This document shows, in pieces, positions 11,001 to 24,100 of a stretch of DNA of 64,000 bases (the stretch's first letter is position 1; each line of letters begins with the position of its first letter). The stretch covers positions 3,226,501-3,290,500 of the forward strand of contig OZ020256.1 in the NCBI GenBank assembly GCA_963971285.1. Reading direction: 5' to 3'. The DNA comes from Astropecten irregularis. Lineage: Eukaryota > Echinodermata > Asteroidea > Paxillosida > Astropectinidae. A model generated the notes under the pieces. It worked only from the letters and a program-made list of their open reading frames with translations, was not told the origin of the DNA and made no database searches. A program made the position numbers and the translations under genes.

Positions 11001-14000
11001 TTCCAAGTAAGGGCTGACCCGTGTGAGCTAAACGAATACACCCTTAGTGTGCCTGCAGTGATTGGGTCGTCCAGACAGCCTGGCACGCCGGACAGTTGAG
11101 CTCGTTATACCGGCATGGTGAGATATAAGGGAAAATAGGTGTCATCGGTTTCAGTATTAAGAAAAAATGAAACCTGGTAACCATGCAGCGAATACTAGTT
11201 AGCTGACTTTCTCCTATACATGATGTACCGGAGTATACTCCTTCCTGATGTCTAGTCAGTACCCTTTCTTTCTGTTTGTACCTACGTACCCAGGTCTGGT
11301 ATCCCGCGCGTAATATTTCTAAACCCAACATGCAACAACCCGACCGGGGTTACCACATCAACCAAGAGACGCAAAGAGATCTACGCTATCGCTCAGGAGT
11401 ACAATCTCATGATTGTGGAGGATGAACCTTATTACTACATCCAAGAACAGAAGGTAATTCATCTTCAAATCAATTCAATCAATTTATTTTCTTAAAAAGT
11501 GACGCTACAAAAGCAAGTACCAAATTGAAAGAAGCAAGCCATAGTGAAGTCAAATTATTAGAAATACATCTAGACAATTGACAATGCAGAGGTGTATACA
11601 TGATGGGGCACACCATGCATATCATGCAAACATTAGCTTGATTAGGCTTGACGAACATCCGTCAACCATTGCTGAGTTTGGCCTGCTTGGTAACCATGTC
11701 CGAGTACCAGCACAATCGACCAGCAGTTGGCCGGCAAGTATAGTCCCTGGTGAAACTGAGGGCGTTTACGAAACGGAGGATTAGGCTCTGTTTCAGGCTC
11801 CGGTTCCATTTCGTGAATATATTCTAAAATAACTGGTGTCACAATAGAGGCTTTTGCCTGCGGTTCGGAAGTACATCATCTCTGGTTTAAAAAGGAAAAC
11901 GGAGCCTCGGCTTCAATGAAAAACCACAACCTGTATTTTCAGCATAATGTCAGAGCTGGAGTCGGAGCCTGAGCCTGAGCCTCCGTTTCGAACGCCCTGA
12001 GCCCAGTGCCTAGCCAGCCTGTAACCTATACACGGAATATTCCCAGAGTACCAGGGACAATTGATCAGAGGTTGGCAAACAGTCTATGATCGAACTTGTC
12101 TGCTCTGCATGTCTTGCTATATTTTGGAAAGTGTGAATAAAAATGTCCTCGGAAATCGTAAAAACAACAGGTATCAAGGGATAGGGAACATTCGCCATGA
12201 CGTCATGTTCATAAGGCCTCTTATGTGGTTCGCCCGTAGCCCAGAATCCCCAGCTACTTGTCTTTGGACGTGGATGGGAGAGTCCTGAGAATCGACAGCT
12301 TCTCAAAGATCATAGCACCAGGGTAAGAATCTAGCTGGACAGTACCAAAAACATTTTACGATCGACAGGTACGTCCAGCCTTTGCATTTTGTAAAAGGTA
12401 ACCACAGCAAGTATAGGCCTATACTTGCGAATGGGTATATCTTCTGGCTTTTGGGGACGTTGGATGACATTATGATTGCGTTTTACTTAATACGGTAATA
12501 CTGGATCTTTTCAGTTATTACTTTGTCTTTGTTTAGTTTAAGGTGTGCGTATGTGACCGGACCGCATGAAGTTGTTACCAAGATGGAATATGCATTCATG
12601 CAGACTATTCAACACACCAGCTCTCTCTCACAGGTTAGTAATCTTGACGTTGTCACTTGGCCTATAGCTAACTCCATGCTTAAATAAACTGAGAGCAGTG
12701 TAAGCTGATACAGATATCCGTACACGTATATGGTGTATACGCACCCTAACCCGCACATTATTCGGAAGGTTACTATGTTGACATGCACGACGACATACGA
12801 ACAACTACACAGTACAGAACGTTTCGTTGATAGACCGTTTAAGAGGTGCATTGAAGGTATGACCCAAAGTTGTCCTCAAATTCTGTACGCAAACATGGCA
12901 ATCAGCCTCGATCATTGTCATTGATAATCAAATCGACATAAACTTAATTAGGCCTACCATGAGCACTGGTATGAATTGTGATTATATTTATGTTTAGGTT
13001 CTCGTGTACAAACTGCTGAAGAATTGGGGGCCAACGGGATTCGAGGAACAACTGCAGAAAGTTATCAGTTTTCTCCGAGGGAGACGACTTAACGCCCTTG
13101 CAATGGCCGATAAATGGCTGAAAGGTGAATATTAAGTTACATAATCTTTCTAAAAACCTCAGGCCAAGCCTTGTGCACAATACAGGCGATTCCTAATAGT
13201 GCACCATCAAGAGTTTGCAACGCGTACGTTAATTGGCCAATCACAATGCGCCGAATCTGTCGACACTTTCCGGATGCACATTTGGGTCGACAAATTGTCG
13301 TGAATTGTGATTTGTCAACGCGTTGCAAACTCTTGGTGGCGTATTTTCTTTAATCGCTCGTATTGTCAAACAGATAAACTGCTATATCGCTTATAGATTT
13401 GGCAATTCCGAACAAGATTACAAAGAGGGCGCTATTATCATCGGGTCGGTGGCTACAAGAAAGGTACATACTCCTGAGATACTTTTGATAGTTGTGATAT
13501 TCAAAATATCCAAACTGCAGGATTAGCCGAGTGGGATGTACCAATTGGCGGTATGTTTATCCGCTTCACTATCTACGGTACCAGGCTGACGTCAAGGGAG
13601 ATCAACTCCAAACTACAGGAGGATTCTGTCTGTCTGGTGCCCGTATCCGAATTTTACCCCACAGACGCCCAGTTGAAAGACGTTGCCATGCTTCGCTATT
13701 CAGTCGCCTTGGCTAGCGATGAAGCGATGGAGAAGGTAGGATGAAACAAACGAAATGAAATTTGTGGCTTCGTATTTTAGCCCGTGTTACACAAATCAGG
13801 AGAGCGGACCCAAATGGTCTTACCACAATGCCAACAAAATGACGGACACATACATAGTTATAGAGTCATCTTAGTTTTCTATTTCTACCTCCATGATAGC
13901 TCAGAAAAATCGAAAGACCGGACTGCTCTATTAGAAGTTTAAAAAGCTTATATCAGTGTAATTGAGCTCAGAATAATGTCAAGAGGCATAGTATGTAGTT

Positions 14001-14516
14001 CTTTAAGATGGTGGAAGGACGTGGGGGAGATAGAAGCTGGGTAGGGTTGGGAGAGGGTCGTGGTGTAAACGGAAGATATTAAGGCGAAGAAATGTGCCCG
14101 CACCAGCGGCCTACCAAACTTACGACGCCCCACCATAGCCAGATTTATACAAAAACATGCTGGTGTAGCGCTAGCAAAGAAGCAAACAGGACGGGGATGG
14201 AAACTTTTTAAAGAACAACTTTGTTCCGGTGCCTATGTACACGATCAGTCACTATAGTTTACAGACAATGTATGAGAAAGTCGTGCGAAATCCAGAAAAA
14301 TGTTGACATCGACAATAAAATGTGTAGATAGAAGAATCCTTCGTCTGCTGTCATTATTGAACCCTTGGGGCATTTTGGGAGATATGGGACAAGTCAACAA
14401 GATGTTAGGAAATATCCTGATGCAATGCAGTTTGACTTGTGTATTTGCAGGCTATGAAGGCGCTTGCTAGTGTGATACAAGATGCAAGATCGAGAGTCTC
14501 TAACGAATGTGTATGA
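8020..14516 (+). CDS. kynurenine/2-aminoadipate aminotransferase-like gene, copy A (exon 1 not found)
   Basis: Exons 2-12: 8020-8113, 8794-8862, 9156-9288, 9920-10000, 10313-10425, 11294-11453, 12240-12322, 12537-12633, 12998-13124, 13521-13735, 14451-14516. All junctions are GT-AG with matching phases, no stops, about 412 codons. The family is AADAT/KAT II (PLP fold type I, transamination of kynurenine and 2-aminoadipate in tryptophan and lysine breakdown). Visible motifs: NNPTG, VEDEPYY (PLP pyridine Asp and Tyr), DSFSKII with the Schiff-base Lys, GLR shortly after it, and MLRYS, the C-terminal substrate Arg. Exon 2 starts in phase 1 and needs an upstream coding exon equivalent to the exon 1 seen at 16708 and 18188, but no match exists between 5.3 and 8.0 kb. 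Copy A is thus either 5'-truncated, started from an unrecognised exon, or a decaying duplicate, although its reading frame is intact. Confidence 0.85.
9347..9420 (+). repeat. 37-bp tandem duplication in an intron of copy A
   Basis: ACCTGGACCTGTGTGGACTC begins at 9347 and again at 9384. The homologous intron of copy C (near 21080) has one unit, so the duplication arose after the genes split. Confidence 0.8.
11760..11997. mobile_element. hexamer-armed MITE, copy in intron 7 of gene A
   Basis: Inverted ends GGGCGTTTACGAAACGGAGG and CCTCCGTTTCGAACGCCC, followed inward by GAGCCT/GGCTCC hexamer arrays in opposite orientation. A 3-bp TGA flank on both sides may be a target duplication. The corresponding intron of copy C lacks the element. 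Confidence 0.75.
13184..13359. mobile_element. GGCGATTCC-type palindromic MITE in intron 10 of gene A
   Basis: Left end AGGCGATTCCTAATAGTGCA with AGAGTTTGCAACGCG, and right end CGCGTTGCAAACTCTTGGTG...AATCGCTC, form imperfect inverted repeats. A related copy sits at the same position in gene C (about 24555-24727) and another at 36581-36966, so this insertion predates the A/C duplication. Confidence 0.65.
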
Positions 14517-16253
14517 TTGATGAAACCGACCACATGCAGCAAGTATACCACGGATCTCTATGTGGTGTCCTATCATTGGACATTCGTTACAGCCTGAGTT
14601 TACGTCAACCAAGATGAATGTGGTTTGATAATGTTAGCACTATGGGTATGTGATTAACACTGCTTGTGACATGTATATCACAAGAGTTATGCGCAAACAA
14701 TTGATATAAAAACTAACTCCAGCACTCTTAGGCCCTTATTCGTTATTTTCTCAACCGTTTATGTACTTATTTGGATGGATTGTTTCTAGGGCAGGATATT
14801 TATTTCATTTATTTGTTTAATCTAATCGTTTTAAGTACTACTCTGACTAGCAGTCGTTTTGGTTGTCCAAGGTTATTCAACGATCATGATGCGAATATCT
14901 TCACTCATTTTGATCTTATACAGGGTGTCCCAGAAAAAAACCCCGCAACACTGTGTAGGGAACCATTATGTTAAAATGAAACTGTTTATCACTTTGATAT
15001 TCAGATCATGTGATACAGCCATAGTCTTGGCTATCACCATGTAGAATTTAAGCATATTGGGGCTGAAATTTGCGAAAATGTGACCAATTGAAAGAGTACT
15101 CCTTAAAAACAAATTTGCAAGGATAACACGCATAGTTGTCAATACACACATAATGTGTATGAAAGAAAGATGAACATCGATTTTTGAGGTTGGGTAAATC
15201 AGTCGCAGTTTTTGGCTCAATTTCAGTCCAATTTTGCTCAAATTCTACATGGTGATATCCAATACAATAGTTGTTTCATATTTGTGAATCTTGAAGTGGT
15301 AAGCAGTTTATTTTTCATATAATAGTTTTCGACGAGTGTTGCGTTTTTTGGGGGACACCCTGTATAAGGAATTTCAGGGCGACATAGTGATATAAATTAT
15401 TACATTTTATTTAGATATGGGCCGGGTTTGAGGAAAGAGAACTCTGTGTTTGGACCACAAATTAACACATCTGCATAACTATACATGTAATTATCTAAGC
15501 TATCCATCAGTATGGTGCGTACGAGGCTCAGAATGACAGCTACAAGCCATATCACGCATCAGTGTCTGCCGTACGTATATACAAGCACCCTATACCGCCT
15601 GAGTAATATCTCGTTCGACACGAAGGCCCTGCCTATTGTTATATCTTTGTGATATTTCTGTAAAACTTATCTGTACATTAAAAATTGTTTCAGACGACAG
15701 ACTGGTGTTTTTTTGGCAAAAGAGACATATTTTATTTATAGTGTTAATTGAAGTCACACCAACGTATAGTTTTATTGAAAGGTGAGGAGTCAGGCATCGC
15801 ACGGGGAATATTAATAGTAGACTATCTGTGTTAATTCGTGTTGCACATGGATATCATCGAGAGAATTTGTGAGGAGATCAAAACGAAAACCGTTCAAACC
15901 ATTTCTCTTATTTCGCCTACAAGACGTTGTCATCGAATGACAGGATGTCATGATCGTGATGTGAAGAGGCCATAATACGTATTATAAGTATAGGGCTTAA
16001 ACACACGTAGTCGGGACAAATTAAAGTCTGACCATCACTGAAGAAGCTCCTACCGTTCAGTGGTCAATTCCCGTGTTATAGTTGAGGCCAAATCCGGCCA
16101 TCTACCTGGGCACAGGAAACCTATAAATAAATGATGACTAATTACCGGAATAACATAGTTAAGATCTGATCCTTGAGGGCCACAATAGGTAGGCTATTGA
16201 CCAATACACCTGTCAACAGGTCACGCGACATTGCTCCAAACTTGAAAGGTTAA
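14517..16253. other. spacer between copy A and the repeats before fragment B
   Basis: No gene supported. Apart from the foldback element at 14921-15362 I see only unique-looking AT-rich DNA. Confidence 0.4.
14921..15362. mobile_element. foldback MITE with TA flanks, copy 1
   Basis: Ends CAGGGTGTCCC and GGGACACCCTG flanked by TA on both sides, as for Tc1/mariner-type target sites. The terminal inverted repeats are long: the internal block around 15000-15090 is the inverse of 15215-15310 (both contain a form of CACCATGTAGAATTT). No ORF of transposase size. A sister copy is at 59807-60245. Confidence 0.8.
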
Positions 16254-16520
16254 CCAGGTGACCCTCATTGGCTAAGTCACCTTCACCCTATAGGTGAAAT
16301 CAGATCGTAACATCGGTATGCATGACGATACGTGCATAGTGGCCAGGTGGTCACCATTGGCTATTGGTAACCTTCACCTTAGGTGAAACTGGTCATAAAT
16401 CGGTAGGCCTACATGACGATGGGCGGTGCACAGCGCCAGGTGACCATCCATGGCTCAGCCACCAAGTTCAACTTGTGGTGAATGATCAGGTCATAAATCG
16501 GTGCGTGGCGGTGCACAATG
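16254..16520 (+). repeat. triplicated ~90-bp tandem repeat
   Basis: Three units start at CCAGGTG at 16254, 16343 and 16436. Each holds versions of ATTGGCT, CACCTTCACC, TAGGTGAAA, TCATAAATCGGT and ATGACGAT. They lie just upstream of fragment B exon 1. Confidence 0.75.
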
Positions 16521-16707
16521 CCAGTCTATTATTACACGTATTGTGTATGAAGTTTCTGAAGATTAATGATTACCGCGATAAGGCCGAATACAACACTTTT
16601 TAATATACAAAATAATAATCATTACCTCCTTTGCGGACTCTCGAGAGCACACCTGCAAACAGAGAAACTGGGAATTGAAAGAGGAGAGTGACTTCGAAGC
16701 ATCACCG

Positions 16708-17442
16708 ATGGATTACACGAGGTTCCTAAACTACTATGGACAAAATATGCAGCCGCCGGTTATACGAGAGATAAGTAAGTACAAGCATGGATGTGCTTAT
16801 TTTCCATGGTGAAAGCCTTCCTTATAATGGTCAGTAATATAAAGGGGCCAATAATATACCGTAACGGTGAGTACCCTAAGTCAGACGTTAACAACGAGTA
16901 TCGTGGATTGGAAAGTGCGACGATCGTCACTTCAAATGAAGTATGAAGTATTTCAAATGAAAACGTAACATGCATGTAAACGAATGCTTGTTGTGGGAGT
17001 ATGACTGGACAAGCAAAGTGGGTCTCAATGTAATATCATACTTTGGTTTTTGTCAAAGAAATACACATTCATGGGCAAAATATCAAGACAGATACCGTGC
17101 GTCATCTGTTATTTTCCGTCCCATACGGTGCCCACTTTTTGAGAAAACAGTGAAAAACGGCCACAGTATTTAAGTTTTTTCTCTTTTATTTTTGATCTTT
17201 TAAAAGATCAAAAAGATTTTCGGTCGTTGTTTTACTAATTTCTGGATAGATATACCATTTCAGCCGGACAGATTTTAACGGTATGTTTCTACCACCGCCA
17301 TCTTCATTCCCTCTAAGTTATACGAAATCTGTGAACATATCTGTTTTGGTTTCTTACCAAAGTATGATACTACCTTTAAGATGACAATACATAATAAATT
17401 AGTGCCTTATATTTGGTTTATGATTTCAGTGCGCTATGTACC
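16708..17442 (+). pseudogene. aminotransferase fragment B: exon 1 plus truncated exon 2
   Basis: 16708-16774 encodes the same N-terminus as copy C (MDYTRFLNYYGQNMQPPVIR...) with an intact GTAAGT donor. At 17420-17442 the exon 2 acceptor and first 13 bases (TGCGCTATGTACC) are present, then homology stops and a TAG follows eight codons later. The rest of the gene is missing. Exon 1 might still splice to exon 2 of copy C as an alternative first exon; otherwise this is a truncated duplicate. Confidence 0.75.
17028..17379 (-). mobile_element. TTAA-type MITE, copy 2 (reverse orientation)
   Basis: Runs from TAATATCATACTTTGG to ATACTACCTTTAA, inverted relative to the copies at 7627 and 19006. It has the central AAGATCAAAA palindrome. 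It interrupts the intron between exon 1 and truncated exon 2 of fragment B, at a different site from the copies in A and C. Confidence 0.75.
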
Positions 17443-18187
17443 CATCAGATCCATGTAGTCAAATTTTGTGTTTGGATTTTGGAAAGTGGAAAACTAAGTG
17501 GAAATGTATTTCACAAGTTGGCCAAACAGTTTTTCTCTAACATTTTGATCGGCCTTTCTCGTAACCCTAAGGTCCCAGTCAGACCTAGGGTTACGATCAT
17601 CGCAACTAAATTTTGCCATGATGTAGGCCCTATATGCCACTATAGGTCATGACTACTATTAAAGGGAGCATATAGGATTTGCAATTAAGGCCTCCCCAAA
17701 AAAGTATTGAGTTTGAAACAGAAAATAGACTCAACAGTTCGTAAACAGTGCAAACAGTCACCAATGGAAATCTTGGTTCATCAGATGCTGGGTTTTTCAA
17801 GCAAATCAAGATTTAGTGTCTTTTCCAAAGATCGTTCGTCCGAACGATTTTGGGAACAAACATAAAGTAGTCCATGTGACCCGTGTAATTCCATTGATTG
17901 TATTATACAGTTTGTTGGCGGAGTCACCCCAATTCAACGTTGGTGATATAGGCCTAAACGATCGATCGGTAGAATATGCACAGTGCAGGGCCAGTCTAGA
18001 CATAAAATCGTGCTAAATGTCACCCATACAATGTCCAAACAATACCGAATACCGGTATACTCGAATATCTTTTAGTTGCACAATCGAAACTCCTATATGC
18101 GATTAAATACGTTCGTTCACACCTGCAAACAGAGAAACTAGGGAATTGAAGGAGCTGGAGGAGCCTGAGTGACTTCGAAGCATCGAT

Positions 18188-21100
18188 ATGGATTACAATA
18201 GGTTCCTAAACTACTATGGACAAAATATGCAGCCGCCGGTTATACGAGAAATAAGTAAGTAGGAGAGCATCGTAAAGTTTTCGTACTTGTGCAAAAGTGC
18301 CGCGTCCTATTAACGGTGCATGATGATGCCCAAAGTCAGAAGTGACCAACGGGTAGATCATGGGCAGAGGCGTCACCAGACTTTTGAGTCGGGGGGGGGG
18401 GGGGGGGGGCACAAGGGGGGGATCTAGCAATTGTTGGGGGGCACCAAGTTTGAGTGTGATCGCCGTCCTGGGGGAGGGGTGTAATAGATATATGATAAAC
18501 AACTTAACACAAATGATGGGAGATTACTACAGTATATTATTTTTTTTTTTTCACCAACCCAAATCTCAATTGGGGGGAGGGGACACGCGGGGGGGTGGGA
18601 TTGTCACGAGGTTTTCCATGCCCCCCGCCCAAGGCCCCCCCCCAATGGCGACGCCACTGATCCTGGGTTGGACAGTTTTGTATCTTATACCTCTTCAAGT
18701 TCCTACATGTATAATTCATGATTATACATTGCATTGCAAGAGATTGGCCTTTGCCGCGACGCTCGTATTCATTTACACTATTGCTATAAACCTGCAGAGG
18801 ATTGTTATTGCAGGGGGGGGGGGGGGGGGCAGAGAGGGCATTCACCTCTTACAGTATACTTGGGAGTCCAAAGCCTCCCACAGATCTGACCCATTGTACA
18901 CGATTATTCAATCGTATTTGAATATGTTTGCCTCCCATAGAGCCACGTTTACCACGGTTGGATCGGATCGGATCATACCGTGGCCTATAGTTAGGCTTCA
19001 ACTGTTTAAAGATAGTATCATACTTTGGTAAGAGACCGAAACAGAAATTTTCACAGATTTACGTATAACTTACGGGGTATGAAGATGATGATGGTATAGA
19101 AACATACCGTTAAAATGTTTCCGCCTGAAATGATGTATTTATCCAGAAATTAGTAAAACAACGACAGATCTTTTTGATCTTTTATAAAAGAGAAAAGACT
19201 GAGTGGCTGTTTTTCATTGTTTTTCTCAAAAAGTGGCCACCGTATGGGACTGAAATTTTCACAGATGACTGTTACTGTATATCTTCTGGATATTTTTGCC
19301 CATGAATCTGTCTTTTTTTGATAAAAACCCAAATATGATATTACCTTTAAAGTCATTGAAAAGTGAACAAAGAAAAATTGACCATACAGGATGTTTGGTT
19401 TATGATTTCAGTGCGCTATGTACCTCCGAATGTGGATAAGTCTGCGGCTGCCGGATGTCCCAACCCCTGTGTATTTCCCATCAGGAGTGCCACATTTGAC
19501 ATGAAGTAAGTTCAGACTTCAGAGGCATAAGAAACTGCGGAGTTTCTATGTGTGCAGGCCTGTTTCCAACCTCTGCAAAGGATGCCGATACAGTATAACA
19601 GTCAAATTGTTGTCCAAGTATTTTACATCTTTCCAGTTTGATAAGCCAAAGAAAATTAATAAACTACTACAAGATAAGTAAGACTTGAAGCTATGCATGG
19701 TGGATGTACTAAAATTAAGGTAAGTTTGCGGTGACACCATGTTATCTCTTCTGTGAGAGTGTGTGGTTCTGAGAAGAACCGTTGGTATTTAATATCTCGA
19801 CGTTCCGAACAGTGTGCTCTGTTCGTCCTCAGGAGAATGACACCAAGATACTACAAGATAATAATTGCCAGCGGAACAAGGTCCTCAAATAGTACTTGGG
19901 GTATAGGGTAGGGCACGGTATAATGATCAATTTCTTGAAATACAAGGGCAGGGGATAGGGAGGCAGCAGGGAGGCACGGGCGTAATGGGAGCCCGATAAG
20001 GTGACAATGTGGAGATTTTCGTTTCGTTCTGTCATTGTTGCCTGTACCGTACGTCTAGCTGCCGATTGGCAGGAATCTACACAATTTCTTTAAATAGTAG
20101 CGCTCGATATTTGTCCATAGAGGTAAACGAAGTGGGTCGCAGAACATTTAAAGTCGCAGCCATAACCACAAAATACATGTAATTGGCATTATATCTTTAA
20201 ACCAGACATAACCAGTAGTATGGAGCTATAGTTTGAATCGAGTTGGGCAAAACTGTATCAATGTTCTGTTGTTTCAGAGATGGTACGCAGATACACATCG
20301 CTGGTAAAGATATCGAAGATGCCCAGCAGTCCGGAGCAACAGACGGGTGAGACATATTAATTATCATTGGTGTGACATGACATGACCATTACTGACCCTA
20401 ACCCATGTCAGCGAAATATTACAGTGCTCTGCTCTAAAAAAGCGCTTTCCCCTCCCACCTTTTTTGTGTGATGCATTTTTCCCATGAAAGCTATATCTAA
20501 AAAGCTAATGACATGCAGAGATGATTAGTGTATTAAATCAGAATACATCTTCTGCTTTTCACGATTCTTCGAACTACATTCACTTGTAATGCTTGCCAGA
20601 CTCACTTTACGTCTAGTACAGTATGTTACAACATGGTTCACAAATTTAGACCGTATCTTTATTGCGAAAAGTGGGTAGTGTGCATGTGAGCAAGGGCCTG
20701 TTTGTTTAAGGCAAATGATCCCAGATTTAGGGATCCACGTCCTATATGCAGGGTACACTATCCGGATCAGTAGAATCTGTGATCCTGTGCATTAAACAAA
20801 CAGGCCCTAAGTGAGCAATGAGTTTGATTTGTGATTGGGATCCGGATCAAGGCTGATTTACATGATTATTAATTCATTTCAGATACGAACCGCTTGTGAA
20901 TCTTCTGTACAAGATGCAGTGTGAGGAGCATCATCCTCCCACCGCATGTCAGGGCATGGGACCAAGTCAGATGAAACTGATCATGTCTCCAGGAGCACAG
21001 ATGGCACTATCAACGGTAAATCATTATTCACATTGGAATGCGTCGGCACAGTGAGGGCGCTAAATTAAATCTAGCTCACCTGGACCAGTGGGGACTCTTG

Positions 21101-24100
21101 GTGGCAGCAGACACGATCTTGTCTCCAACAGCAGACATTTTTTGGCAACGTAACAGCCTGAGTTTTTGCGAACCAATCTTGCAGACGCCTACGGGGACAT
21201 ATCGATGCATTCGCCTCTCCACAGCTATATGCATCGTGCCCTCCTTGGTACTGATCGATGTTTTGAGCTGAAAGAGGACACAATAAAAAAAATCGATTCA
21301 ATTATGATATTTTCTACTTAATTTGTTGTGCGCTAGTCATATCCACGAGAGATGTGCACGTCATACCACACACACCAATGGTGTTTAAATCTGACTGATC
21401 CATGTATATTTTATATTGTATACCGTCGATTTATCATTATCATACGCATAAAACGACTCATCCACATAATGTGAAGTTTATAATCGTACGCTGTCTCTGT
21501 TCATTATCCATCATTTTTGTATTATGTGCGTTAACAAAACGGAGGCTTAGGCTCAGGCTCAGGCTCAGGCTCCAGCTCTGACATCCATATGCTTAAAATA
21601 TAGGTTGTGGATTTTGACTGGGAAAAAAAACCCTTCTGTTTTCCTTTTCAAACCAGAGAATCTACTTCAGAACCGCAGCTAAAAGCCTCTATTTTGATAC
21701 CAGTTATTTCAGAATGGATTCATGAAATGGATCCGGAGCCTGAGCTTCCGTTTCGTGAACGCCCTCTGTCTCAAACGGTTTCTGTCCACGCACGCCCTCT
21801 TGCGCTGGGTGGCATAAACCATTATTAGAACAGTCTTTGCTCTCTATATTTAGATTCTGTTGATGTGTGCCCAGGATGATGTCCCATTCTTGATGGACAT
21901 ACCCAGTTTTTCTATCGTTTCGGCACCATCAGTGGTAATTATTCTTTTGCATGGCACTAATCATAATGGCAGGAGTTTCATCCGTGCTTATGGATAACAA
22001 TTTGTTTTACGACAAGTGTTTATTTTGTTTACTGAAAACAGAACAGAAAAAATCATAAAGTATTGTGGATTTCTGGAAGGGAAAGTCCCGCCCTAATTCA
22101 TTTTCTTATGTTATTAAAAATGAGACATACGTAAATCAGGTGTAACAAGAAGCTAAAATAATTATTTATAAAAGGGTCCCGTAGTGTGGAAAAATGATTT
22201 GTTTTCTAATTATTATTTTTTTAAAGATTAGCCTTGCACGTCAGGTAATAGGCGTGGAAAAAGATGCTGAGGGAACCAGCGCATCAAGCTTACGCAAAGT
22301 CCTCTCCAAATGGACGCCGCAAGACGCCCAAAATCCAAAGTGAGTCACTCGGTGTGTGGTCCCCTAATGAACATACCGGCATCTGTGCAGGGCATACTAA
22401 CTATACTAATACCAATGACTTTTTCCTATTATGCTCCTTCCTCACTGATATTAAGTCAGTACTTCTTTTTTCTGTTTGTATCTCCGTACCCAGGTCTGGT
22501 ATCCCGCGCGTCTTATTTCTCAACCCAACATGCAACAACCCGACCGGGGTTACCACATCAACCAAGAGACGCAAAGAGATCTACGCTATTGCTCAGGAGT
22601 ACAATCTCATGATTGTGGAGGATGAACCTTATTACTACATCCAAGAACAGAAGGTAATTCGTCTATGATTATGCAGTATGAAAAGTAATATTTTCCTCCC
22701 TCTTACTTCTGTGCAATTAAGTTGTCACCACTATCAAACCGCACAACAGGCTTCGCTTTTGGTTAGTAAGTCAAGATCTACAAATACATGTACATTTTTG
22801 TTTCTTAAAAAAGTGACGTTACAAGAACGGATAACCTCTACACAAAACAGAGTCCCCGGTGCAATCGGGGATTCTAACCGTCCATAATCGAACTTGGCAA
22901 TTCGCCGAGTTCGCCTATTATACTTAAACGACGTCAAGGTCTCTTATGTGGTTCGCCCGTAGCCCAGAATCCCAAGCTACTTGTCTTTGGACGTGGATGG
23001 GAGAGTCCTGAGAATTGATAGCTTCTCCAAGATCATAGCACCAGGGTAAGAATCACAGTACCAAAATATTTTGCAATTGACAGGTAGGCCTAGGTCCAGC
23101 CTATTTATTACTCACAAATTGGTCAATGTTTTGTGCATGGCTGGACACTAATTGCGTTGTACTTGAAGCTTTCTGGGCATGAAGCTCACAGTGCTTCTAT
23201 TTGTAGCACTTTCGTTTCCATTCACATTATTTTTTTTACTAAGCAATGGGGTGTTTTACAGCTACCCCCTCCCCTCCCCCATCGCGTACGCACCTGCTGG
23301 TGTCACAGATATTTTATTTTAAAAGGAAATACCTCTGACTCTTTCAGATCCAACTCAGTCATTTCTTTTTTTAGGAAAGAGTTACATGGTGATTTTTTAA
23401 AAACATACCTTTAATAACAAAGAAGGACAATTCCATGGTAAAATAAGTTTACCCGTTAAGTGACTTTGATCAATCATTCTTGTAGGTTTTCAAGTAAGAA
23501 ATGTCATCTTGGAATCAGCAAGTATTCCACTTAAGCATGCACACAGCGGTTTAATACAGTATAATTATAGAGTTGGTTTGGGGAATGTTTGATTACTGGG
23601 CCCCATTGGCTTACAGCAGATGGGGTAGTCGATGTGGTTTCTGTACTCTTGAGTTTGTGAAAATATTTGGCTTACCGGGGATAGTCTATAAGAAACATCA
23701 TTTAAGAGCTTTTTTGTCTTTGTTTAGTTTAAGGTGTGCGTATGTGACCGGACCGCAGGAAGTTGTTACCAAGATGGAATATGCATTCATGCAGACTATT
23801 CAACAAGCCAGTGCTCTCTCACAGGTCAGTCCTTTTCACGTTGTTACACTGAAAGCATTGTGGTCAATGCCAAACACCGCCCGTATACATGCCTTTTCAA
23901 CAGGACATTACGAGTTAGGTCAGAGAGAAGCAAATTTATTTTTTCAGCCAGTCCCTAATACAGCTTCGTAGGACATGAATAATTCATGATTCCTCTGTTC
24001 ATAGTCGGAGTCATTCGCAACAGGCATCCGCACACGTATGGTGCACGCACTGCGTAATATGCCGTCCGTACCATTAGCGGACGTCGTACGTGATAATAAG

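Noticed and set aside
18360..19031. 223-codon open frame with Gly-rich runs
   Set aside because: It runs through the hAT MITE G-tracts and into intron sequence of copy C; no supporting splice or motif.
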